Assembly (NCBI RefSeq): GCF_026151205.1
Contig: NC_087084.1
Location: 15,208,322-15,272,321 of the forward strand
From: Bolinopsis microptera
Lineage: Eukaryota; Ctenophora; Tentaculata; Lobata; Bolinopsidae
DNA length: 64,000 nucleotides
Direction of reading: 5' to 3'
Shown: piece after piece, positions 27,601 through 39,600 of the stretch
How positions within the stretch are numbered: the first letter of the stretch is position 1
How the letters are laid out: the number at the start of each line of letters is the position of its first letter
Program-made: the position numbers and the translations under genes
Notes under the pieces: model-generated
What the model saw: the letters and a program-made list of their open reading frames with translations, nothing else
Databases searched by the model: none
Told to the model about the DNA's origin: nothing

Positions 27601-30600
27601 CAATATTGGAACCCGTAAATTGTATACCTAGTTTTCGGAATGTGCAGGTATTTGAAATATTTGTGTTGCAGGAGGAAGGCATGAAGTGTCCCCACTCAAT
27701 GTCCGACTGGGAATCACATGATATAATCTGGGAGGTGAGCTGCTACACAGAAACACTGGATCTCCTGTACGAGGTTACCATAGTTACCATAATTACCATA
27801 GTTACCCTACTAGTTACCCTACTAGTTACCCTACTTGTTACTCACTCTAGCATATAGATTCGTTCTAGTATGACATACTAGAACGAATCTATAACCTAGA
27901 GTCTCTATATAAAGAGATTAAAATAATAAGGTTCTAGTTATTGTGTGCCCTTCATTGTTATTATTTTTTATTCAGGCGAGGATGATAGCCGGGGTTAAAG
28001 AGGGCGAGGTGACGGAAATGCACGATATAAGTTGGGAATCTGTCGATAGTAACAGTGTATGTTAAAATTAACTTAATTTAGTGTATTTTTAATAACATTT
28101 TGCTTGCTTCAGAATATTGGACTTAGAATATTCAAAAAATGATTTGAGAGAAAGACTTAATGAAAATAAATGTATCAAAAATAATGTTCTGCTTTCATTC
28201 AGGATCTCAATTCTCAATTTTCACCTAACTGTTTGCTATGGTTACATTCCTGTTGCTATGGTTACATACCTGTTGCTAACTGTTTGGGCCGGGTAACACT
28301 ACTGTTTGATAGTAGTTGTACTATTACTGTTGTTAGGTAACTGTTTGATAGTAGTAGTAGCACGTGTAGTGTGTAGTTTTGTTACTGTTTGATAATTTCA
28401 GGCGAATAGGAGTATAGCTAGTCAGACCTCTGAAGTTTCAAGTTCTAAGAATAATAGCGGTAAGAACTTACATTTAACTTGAAATTCCGGTTAGTTAGAT
28501 ATTCTATTATCAAATGCCGAATATTGGGCCCTAGTAATTAGTATTAATCAAACTATTCGGTAACCAATAACCATATCCTGACGTTTTGGCGCCCACCCTA
28601 CCTTCATTGAGGCCACATCAAAAGGTGAAGTCTACTGAGGTCTCAACAGTTCCCCCGGTGTAGGACACAAGTGTAGGACACAAGTGTAGGACACAAGTGT
28701 AGGACACAAGTGTAGGACACAAGTGTAGGACACAAGTGTAGGACACAAGTGTAGGACACAAGTGGAGGACACAAGTGTAGGACACAAGTGTAGGACACAA
28801 GTGTTTAGTGTAGGACACAAGTATAGGACACAAGTGTTAGACACAAGTGTAGGACACAAGTGTAGGACACAAGTGTATGACACAAGTGTAGGACACAAGT
28901 GTAGGACACAAGTGTAGGACACAAGTGTAGGTTACCATACTATCATAGATACAGTTCAGGATGTAGCCCTACCTGTAGGACTAAGCCTGCTGAGTGTAGA
29001 GCGGCGACCCTCCTAATAATATAAGAGAGAACTAAACCTCCTAATAATATAAGAGAAAACTAAACCTCCTAATAAAATAAGAGAAAACTAAACCTCCTAA
29101 TAATATAAGAGAAAACTAAACCTCCTAATAATATAAGAGAAAACTAAACCTCCTAATAAAATAAGAGAAAACTAAACCTCCTAATAATATAAGAGAAAAC
29201 TAAACCTCCTAATAAAATAAGAGAAAACTAAACCTCCTAATAATATAAGAGAAAACTAAACCTCCTAATAATATAAGAGAAAACTAAACCTCCTAATAAT
29301 ATAAGAGAAAACTAAACCTCCTAATAATATAAGAGAAAACTAAACCTCCTAATAATATAAGAGAAAACTAAACCTCCTAATAATATAAGAGAAAACTAAA
29401 CCTCCTAATAATATAAGAGAGAACTAAACCTCCTAATAATATAAGAGAAAACTAAACCTCCTAATAATATAAGAGAAAACTAAACCTCCTAATAATATAA
29501 GAGAAAACTAAACCTCCTAATAATATAAGAGAAAACTAAACCTCCTAATAATATAAGAGAAAACTAAACCTCCTAATAATATAAGAGAAAACTAAACCTC
29601 CTAATAATATAAGAGAAACTACCACATACTGATCAAGACACGGCTGTCGGGGGATACATTTGGAGCTGTTTGACACGTGAGACGCCAAAGTAGTCACCTG
29701 ACCATCTCATGTTGATTGATGCTCACATTGGAATTTTTATAAGTCACCTTAAAAGGAATGTAATCGGATTTTAACAATTCAAACTCTTTATTAAAAACCA
29801 ATATGTCACTTAGCAAACACAATTTCAGTTTCAAAATCAATTCTAATCCTAGCACTAATTTGATTCTACAGTCATAACAGAAAGAATTATCTCAATCTCT
29901 CTGTAATATTAAAAGAATTCCATCAGTCAGATAAAAAGCTCTTTTAAAGCTAATAAAACTGTCAATTGGCATTATGCCAATTGGCATTATGCCTTAAAAG
30001 AAGTACGTATTAAAAATTTATAAATTGCTGAATCAAACGGAATCATAATAGAGTCCTCCTTATACCAGAGTGTAGATAAGATTGTAGATAAGAGTGACGA
30101 GGGAGAGGGGGAGGGGGAAGAAGGTAGTGATGGTAGTGGCAGAGTTACATCCATCTCCTTTACACTCATGACATGTGCTGTTAGCTGCACAGGGGCCACA
30201 TCCAGCGTTGGGGCTGATATAGTCGTTCATGGCAGTGATGTCGGGACTGAAATTGTGCAGTATCAAGTATGTTAAACTTAATGGAAATTTGAAAAATTAC
30301 TATTCATAGACGTTACTTCGGCGATATCTATCATATCACGAATATTGATAAAATTCAGTCTCATCGTGAACAATGACAAACTGTACAGACTGTCCTGAGC
30401 TGACTGTGAAAATACTGTGAGAATACTGTGAGAATACTGTGAGAATACTGTGAGAATACTGTGAGAATAAGTTGTGAGAATGCTGTGAGAATGCTGTGAG
30501 AATACTGTGAGAATACTGTGAGAATACTGTGAGAATACTGTGAGAATACTGTGAGAATACTGTGAGAATACTGTGAGAATACTGTGAGAATACTGTGAGA

Positions 30601-33600
30601 ATACTGTGAGAATACTGTGAGAATACTGTGAGAATACTGTCAGAATACTGTGAGAATACTGTCAGAATACTGTGAGAATACTGTGAGAATACTGTGAGAA
30701 TACTGTGAGAATACTGTGAGAATACTGTGAGAATACTGTGAGAATACTGTGAGAATACTTCTACTAGACTGAAGAGATTGAGTTAATTTTGGTCCACCCT
30801 GATTTTAGTGTAATTTAGATTAGATCTCAAAACAAGTTTAAATTCAATTATGATAAACTAACATGTTGCAAACAGGATCGGTTTCTATTGGGCAAGTTGT
30901 GGGGTTGACTGCTTGGGCGAACACCCTCGTTTTTGAGTCAAATGAGAAATCGTAGCACATGAAGCTCTTGCTGGTTGCTTGAGGAACATTGCAAGGTAGA
31001 TTAGTTGGAATTGGAGATAATCATTCATCAAGTTCAGACGAGTTAATAATAAAATAAGTGATACTATTATCTCAATTAGCAAGTGTTATTGATAGTAATA
31101 TGTTGTATAAACTGAAAAATAAAGCACATTAAGTTAGCTACCTTCGGTGAGAACCAGGCATAGCGCAATAAGCATAGATCTCATCTTGGATTGGGTTGAA
31201 GCTGTTGCTAGAATTATATGTATATGTTATATGTATTTTATAGTTATTAGGTAATCATTAACATGATTATTCATTATCTTATTAAAGTTAATCAGCATAA
31301 ACTTAAGTTCTAATTTATAATGAACTTAATATTGTAGTAACGATTGGATTAATTGTGGGAAATATGCTGAACAACACATTGCATTTTGTTGTTTTGGTGT
31401 ACATCTAACATCACAGACACTATGATGGCTATGTGGCGCAGTTCGTTAGTCAGCTTGCTTGTGAAATGCCTCGCATTCACAGGGTCCCAGGTTCGATTCC
31501 CGTCTGTGCCGCTAGCCATGGGGTGAGCGTCGTTGACGCTCTGCTAAGGGTTCCGTTGGACCTATGCAGCCCCCCGGTCTACTCAGCCGAATGCTCGAGA
31601 AATCGTGTGTGAGGGTTAAATGAGGAGCTGTACATGATCAATACAGCGAAGCTTCGGGCGAAGAAAGTGTGGTATAATACCTTAACCGTCGCTGGCGTTA
31701 GACTTGATCCTTCGGTTTCCTGTAAGTGCCGGTTACATGCCGTGACTATAAAGCCATGGTTGTCCGAAGTAAAGCATAAGGGTGGTCATTTCAGTTGATG
31801 GCCCTGCTGCAGCGCAGCTAAAGCATCACATAAGTAACATAAGTAAGTAACACTAAATGAGTAAATGATACTATCTAGCAAACTGGTAACGACTAATATT
31901 CTAGTACTAGTGTATCGGCAAATGAACCCAATTTAGACAATTTAGACTAACCTTAACCCTAACCATTAAACATACTTAACATTAAACACACTTAATATTA
32001 AACATACTTAACATTAAACATACTTTAACGTATCACAATTGAACTTCCTATAAAAGTATAAAGCACCGCGTCCCGACAGTTAGCACCAAGCATGATGTCA
32101 GGGCGACCGGTAAATGGCAAGAAGGCCAATATGCTCCCTCCCACACTCCCTCCCTCAATACACTCTGTCCGGGAGCAACATTTTGTGATATAATTAGTAT
32201 TACGTATGTATTTCAGATAGAACCCGCCGCTATAATTAATGATAAATAATGACAAAAGGCTATTTTAGTCTAGTACTCTAGTATCACTAAGGATAAATAA
32301 AAACCACCGATTAAACCATTCTCCGAATCTCCATTGCATAAAAACCTTAATCATTCCATAAAAGAAAATAAAATGGTGTGTGAAAGAAGAGTGTACAGAT
32401 AATAAGACCTGTAACAAGGCCTGTAACTTGTGTAAGGCAAGACAGGCAATGACATATGAGAGAACTTATAAAACTGACCAGATTGAACCTTCTTATATAT
32501 AGAATATAGACGCCTGATGTTTCTCTTTCTTAATCTTATATAATATAGAATATAGACGCCTGATGTTTCTCTTTCTTAATCTTATATAATATAGAATATA
32601 GACGCCTGATGTTTCTCTTTCTTAATCTTATATAATATAGAATATAGATGCCTGATGCACGATGAAGGTAATAGTTTCTCTTTCTTAATCTGCTGCACAA
32701 CCCTAATCGTGACGTCACACCACGTGACGTGCTTGACTCTCACCGTGTGCACCACGTGACGTGCTTGACTCTCACCGTGTGCACTGTGCAGTGTGCAACA
32801 CGTGACATTGCAGAGCTGCTATCTGCTAATCGTCCGTAATGTCTCGCCTCGAACAACAGCAGAATCATAGTTCCTCTTTCTTAATCTGCCCCTCCGAATA
32901 GAGGGCTGCATAAAGAAAGAGAAACTGAGCATAAAGAAAGAGATACTGAGCTTGTTTACTGTTTAGTCAGGTGATGATGAAATCTTGAGTTACGGCGCCG
33001 CAGAATAAAATTAGAGTGACAGTTTCAAAACAGGATAAAGAAAGAGGAACTGAATGTTACCGTGGGCTTGCTGAGTCAGGTGATGAATCCAAAGGCAGAA
33101 ATATAAAATGAGTTTCACTTTCTTGGGATGTAATTGGACGTGTTGGAGATGCAGCTCGATGCTGCCCACACTTCATCACAGTGCTCTTCACACTGTTCCG
33201 ACCTCTTCTCAAGTTTGGCCGGCCATAAAATGGGGGGCCCATTTTAGGGGTCACGTTGCCCAAAAAAGGGTCACCCTCTCAAAAAATGAGGAAATTAACA
33301 AATCATTTGCAAAAGGATACGGCACCGGGAATTCCCAGGCGGTCACCCATCCAAGTACTAACCCGGCCTGCAGTTGCTTAACTTCCCAGATCGAACGAGA
33401 TGGGGTGTATTCAACCGAGTATGGCCGTATCCGAAAGTTATGAAATTACGGCCACTACATTTAATAATTAATTCCCCAGTTCCTGCGAATATTAGGTTTA
33501 TGGCTGGCGATTAGCACTTTGATTGTAACAACATTGCTGGCTACTTTTTGGTTGTGATCACAAAACCATGCTAAGAGGACCTGACTCGGAGCTGGCTGTC

Positions 33601-36600
33601 GGGATACATCGGGAAGGCTCTGTGTATCTATATTATTGCATCGTTTATTAGAGCCCTCCTTGTGGAAGGCTTACCAAAAGATGTGAGGTCTGGTCTCCGG
33701 AGAGAACCATTTACACATTGGAACTTAATCTTACCTCAAATTATTTGTTATATAGTAGTGTTGAAAGTTTTAAAACTGCCCAATGAGTGGTCCCAGGCCT
33801 ACTTATATGTCAACCTAGCTCTTTCCTTGCTCGGATCTGTAGAATGTTTCCTTGCTACCCTCCAGAGCGGCAAGTAATGAGACACGTGAGGTCACAAGAT
33901 AGCATGATTTAACGCCAAAGTGGTCACCTGACCATCTCATGTTGCCCATAATGGCTTTCCCATTAGCCACCTTAAAAGGGATGTAATTGGACGTGTTGGA
34001 GATGCAGCTCGATGCTGCCCACACTTCATCACAGTGCTCTTCACACTGTTCCGACCTCTTCTCAAGTTTAGCCGGCCATAGAATGGGGGGGCCCATTTTA
34101 GGGGTCACATTGTCCAAAAAAGGGTCACCCTCTCAAAAAATTAGGAAATTAACAAATCATTTGCAAAAGGATACGGCACCGGGAATTCCCAGGCGGTCAC
34201 CCATCCAAGTACTAACCCGGCCTGCAGTTGCTTAACTTCCCAGATCGAACGAGATGGGGTGTATTCAACCGAGTATGGCCGTATCCGAAAGTTATGAAAT
34301 TACGGCCACTACATTTAATAATTAATTCCCCAGTTCCTGCGAATATTAGGTTTATGGCTGGCGATTAGCACTTTGATTGTAACAACATTGCTGGCTACTT
34401 TTTGGTTGTGATCACAAAACCATGCTAAGAGGACCTGACTCGGAGCTGGCTGTCGGGATACATCGGGAAGGCTCTGTGTATCTATATTATTGCATCGTTT
34501 ATTAGAGCCCTCCTTGTGGAAGGCTTACCAAAAGATGTGAAGTCTGGTCTCCGGAGAGAACCAGTTACACATTGGAACTTAATCTTACCTCAAATTATTT
34601 GTTATATAGTAGTGTTGAAAGTATTAAAACTGCCCATTGAGTGGTCCCAGGCCTACTTATATGTCAACCTAGCTCTTTCCTTGCTCGGATCTGTAGAATG
34701 TTTCCTTGCTACCCTCCAGAGCGGCAAGTAATGAGACACGTGAGGTCACAAGATAGCATGATTTAACGCCAAAGTGGTCACCTGACCATCTCATGTTGCC
34801 CATAATGGCTTTCCCATTAGCCACCTTAAAAGGGATGTAATTGGACGTGTTGGAGATGCAGCTCGATGCTGCCCACACTTCATCACAGTGCTCTTCACAC
34901 TGTTCCGACCTCTTCTCAAGTTTGGCCGGCCTTAAAATGGGGGGCCCATTTTAGGGGTCACGTTGCCCAAAAAAGGGTCACCCTCTCAAAAAAAGTCATG
35001 AAATTACGGCCACTACATTTAATAATTAATTCCCCAGTTCCTGCGAATATTAGGTTTATGGCTGGCGATTAGCACTTTGATTGTAACAACATTGCTGGCT
35101 ACTTTTTGGTTGTGATCACAAAACCATGCTAAGAGGATCTGACTCGGAGCTGGCTGTCGGGACACATCGGGAAGGCTCTGTGTATCTATATTATTGCATC
35201 GTTTATTAGAGCCCTCCTTGTGGAAGGCTTACCAAAAGATGTGAAGTCTGGTCTCCGGAGAGAACCAGTTACACATTGGAACTTAATCTTACCTCAAATT
35301 ATTTGTTATATAGTAGTGTTGAAAGTATTAAAACTGCCCATTGAGTGGTCCCAGGCCTACTTATATGTCAACCTAGCTCTTTCCTTGCTCGGATCTGTAG
35401 AATGTTTCCTTGCTACCCTCCAGAGCGGCAAGTAATGAGACACGTGAGGTCACAAGATAGCATGATTTAACGCCAAAGTGGTCACCTGACCATCTCATGT
35501 TGCCCATAATGGCTTTCCCATTAGCCACCTTAAAAGGGATGTAATTGGACGTGTTGGAGATGCAGCCCGATGCTGCCCACACTTCATCACAGTGCTCTTC
35601 ACACTGTTCCGACCTCTTCTCAAGTTTGGCCGGCCTTAAAATGGGGGGCCCATTTTAGGGGTCACGTTGCCCAAAAAAGGGTCACCCTCTCAAAAAAAGT
35701 CATGAAATTACGGCCACTACATTTAATAATTAATTCCCCAGTTCCTGCGAATATTAGGTTTATGGCTGGCGATTAGCACTTTGATTGTAACAACATTGCT
35801 GGCTACTTTTTGGTTGTGATCACAAAACCATGCTAAGAGGATCTGACTCGGAGCTGGCTGTCGGGATACATCGGGAGCTCTGTTTATCTTTATCATTGCA
35901 TCGTTTATTAGAGCCCTCCTTGTGGAAGGCTTACCAAAAGATGTGAGGTCTGGTCTCCGGAGAGAACCAGTTACACATTGGAACTTAATCTTACCTCAAA
36001 TTATTTGTTATATAGTAGTGTTGAAAGTATTAAAACTGCCCATTGAGTGGTCCCAGGCCTACTTGTATGTCAACCTAGCTCTTTCCTTGCTCGGATCTGT
36101 AGAATATTTCCTTGCTACCCTCCAGAGCGGCAAGTAATGAGACACGTGAGGTCACAAGATAGCATGATTTAACGCCAAAGTGGTCACCTGACCATCTCAT
36201 GTTACCCATAATGGCTTTCCCATTAGCCACCTTAAAAGGGATGTAATTGGACGTGTTGGAGATGCAGCTCGATGCTGCCCACACTTCATCACAGTGCTCT
36301 TCACACTGTTCCGACCTCTTCTCAAGTTTGGCCGGCCATAAAATGGGGGGCCCATTTTAGGGGTCACGTTGCCCAAAAAAGGGTCACCCTCTCAAAAAAT
36401 GAGGAAATTAACAAATCATTTGCAAAAGGATACGGCACCGGGAATTCCCAGGCGGTCACCCATCCAAGTACTAACCCGGCCTGCAGTTGCTTAACTTCCC
36501 AGATCGAACGAGATGGGGTGTATTCAACCGAGTATGGCCGTATCCGAAAGTTATGAAATTACGGCCACTACATTTAATAATTAATTCCCCAGTTCCTGCG

Positions 36601-39600
36601 AATATTAGGTTTATGGCTGGCGATTAGCACTTTGATTGTAACAACATTGCTGGCTACTTTTTGGTTGTGATCACAAAACCATGCTAAGAGGATCTGACTC
36701 GGAGCTGGCTGTCGGGACACATCGGGAAGGCTCTGTGTATCTATATTATTGCATCGTTTATTAGAGCCCTCCTTGTGGAAGGCTTACCAAAAGATGTGAA
36801 GTCTGGTCTCCGGAGAGAACCAGTTACACATTGGAACTTAATCTTACCTCAAATTATTTGTTATATAGTAGTGTTGAAAGTATTAAAACTGCCCATTGAG
36901 TGGTCCCAGGCCTACTTATATGTCAACCTAGCTCTTTCCTTGCTCGGATCTGTAGAATGTTTCCTTGCTACCCTCCAGAGCGGCAAGTAATGAGACACGT
37001 GAGGTCACAAGATAGCATGATTTAACGCCAAAGTGGTCACCTGACCATCTCATGTTGCCCATAATGGCTTTCCCATTAGCCACCTTAAAAGGGATGTAAT
37101 TGGACGTGTTGGAGATGCAGCTCGATGCTGCCCACACTTCATCACAGTGCTCTTCACACTGTTCCGACCTCTTCTCAAGTTTGGCCGGCCTTAAAATGGG
37201 GGGCCCATTTTAGGGGTCACGTTGCCCAAAAAAGGGTCACCCTCTCAAAAAAAGTCATGAAATTACGGCCACTACATTTAATAATTAATTCCCCAGTTCC
37301 TGCGAATATTAGGTTTATGGCTGGCGATTAGCACTTTGATTGTAACAACATTGCTGGCTACTTTTTGGTTGTGATCACAAAACCATGCTAAGAGGATCTG
37401 ACTCGGAGCTGGCTGTCGGGATACATCGGGAGCTCTGTTTATCTTTATCATTGCATCGTTTATTAGAGCCCTCCTTGTGGAAGGCTTACCAAAAGATGTG
37501 AGGTCTGGTCTCCGGAGAGAACCAGTTACACATTGGAACTTAATCTTACCTCAAATTATTTGTTATATAGTAGTGTTGAAAGTATTAAAACTGCCCATTG
37601 AGTGGTCCCAGGCCTACTTATATGTCAACCTAGCTCTTTCCTTGCTCGGATCTGTAGAATGTTTCCTTGCTACCCTCCAGAGCGGCAAGTAATGAGACAC
37701 GTGAGGTCACAAGATAGCATGATTTAACGCCAAAGTGGTCACCTGACCATCTCATGTTGCCCATAATGGCTTTCCCATTAGCCACCTTAAAAGGGATGTA
37801 ATTGGACGTGTTGGAGATGCAGCTCGATGCTGCCCACACTTCATCACAGTGCTCTTCACACTGTTCCGACCTCTTCTCAAGTTTGGCCGGCCTTAAAATG
37901 GGGGGCCCATTTTAGGGGTCACGTTGCCCAAAAAAGGGTCACCCTCTCAAAAAAAGTCATGAAATTACGGCCACTACATTTAATAATTAATTCCCCAGTT
38001 CCTGCGAATATTAGGTTTATGGCTGGCGATTAGCACTTTGATTGTAACAACATTGCTGGCTACTTTTTGGTTGTGATCACAAAACCATGCTAAGAGGATC
38101 TGACTCGGAGCTGGCTGTCGGGACACATCGGGAAGGCTCTGTGTATCTATATTATTGCATCGTTTATTAGAGCCCTCCTTGTGGAAGGCTTACCAAAAGA
38201 TGTGAAGTCTGGTCTCCGGAGAGAACCAGTTACACATTGGAACTTAATCTTACCTCAAATTATTTGTTATATAGTAGTGTTGAAAGTATTAAAACTGCCC
38301 ATTGAGTGGTCCCAGGCCTACTTGTATGTCAACCTAGCTCTTTCCTTGCTCGGATCTGTAGAATATTTCCTTGCTACCCTCCAGAGCGGCAAGTAATGAG
38401 ACACGTGAGGTCACAAGATAGCATGATTTAACGCCAAAGTGGTCACCTGACCATCTCATGTTACCCATAATGGCTTTCCCATTAGCCACCTTAAAAGGGA
38501 TGTAATTGGACGTGTTGGAGATGCAGCTCGATGCTGCCCACACTTCATCACAGTGCTCTTCACACTGTTCCGACCTCTTCTCAAGTTTGGCCGGCCATAA
38601 AATGGGGGGCCCATTTTAGGGGTCACGTTGCCCAAAAAAGGGTCACCCTCTCAAAAAATGAGGAAATTAACAAATCATTTGCAAAAGGATACGGCACCGG
38701 GAATTCCCAGGCGGTCACCCATCCAAGTACTAACCCGGCCTGCAGTTGCTTAACTTCCCAGATCGAACGAGATGGGGTGTATTCAACCGAGTATGGCCGT
38801 ATCCGAAAGTTATGAAATTACGGCCACTACATTTAATAATTAATTCCCCAGTTCCTGCGAATATTAGGTTTATGGCTGGCGATTAGCACTTTGATTGTAA
38901 CAACATTGCTGGCTACTTTTTGGTTGTGATCACAAAACCATGCTAAGAGGACCTGACTCGGAGCTGGCTGTCGGGATACATCGGGAGCTCTGTTTATCTT
39001 TATCATTGCATCGTTTATTAGAGCCCTCCTTGTGGAAGGCTTACCAAAAGATGTGAGGTCTGGTCTCCGGAGAGAACCAGTTACACATTGGAACTTAATC
39101 TTACCTCAAATTATTTGTTATATAGTAGTGTTGAAAGTATTAAAACTGCCCATTGAGTGGTCCCAGGCCTACTTGTATGTCAACCTAGCTCTTTCCTTGC
39201 TCGGATCTGTAGAATATTTCCTTGCTACCCTCCAGAGCGGCAAGTAATGAGACACGTGAGGTCACAAGATAGCATGATTTAACGCCAAAGTGGTCACCTG
39301 ACCATCTCATGTTACCAGTTACCCATAATGGCTTTCCCATTAGCCACCTTAAAAGGGATGTAATTGGACGTGTTGGAGATGCAGCTCGATGCTGCCCACA
39401 CTTCATCACAGTGCTCTTCACACTGTTCCGACCTCTTCTCAAGTTTGGCCGGCCATAAAATGGGGGGCCCATTTTAGGGGTCACGTTGCCCAAAAAAGGG
39501 TCACCCTCTCAAAAAACTCCCTAATGGAGCGGAATTTATAAATTTCTCTTCTAAAGATGTTTGCTTGTGTTTCACATTCTAGCAGGATTTGCCGAATCAT

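Larger units (their letters stand above)
33124..39517. repeat. Tandem 5S-spacer array with periodic 5S-less units
   Basis: Nearly identical units start near 33,152, 34,010, 34,866, 35,570, 36,272, 37,125, 37,827, 38,531 and 39,385 (last partial). Units are about 853 bp with a 5S copy and 702-704 bp without; the difference is one block of about 150 bp consisting of the 5S and a short flank. The order of complete units is with, with, without, without, with, without, without, with. Point variants (gggaaggctctg versus gggagctctg, and cccataatgg versus acccataatgg contexts) follow the same phase, showing a higher-order period of about 2.26 kb. The 71-codon open frame in every spacer (such as 34,516-34,731) has no upstream ATG and is shifted by an upstream 2-bp indel in some units. 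Confidence 0.95.

Noticed and set aside
27735-27775. Longer exon 6 ending at tacgag|gttacc
   Set aside because: The donor gtgagc at 27,735 is stronger, and the resulting junction (HDIIWE-ARMIAG) fits the hamartin core better.
31433-31512. Functional tRNA gene
   Set aside because: The acceptor stem pairs poorly and a long SINE-like body follows.
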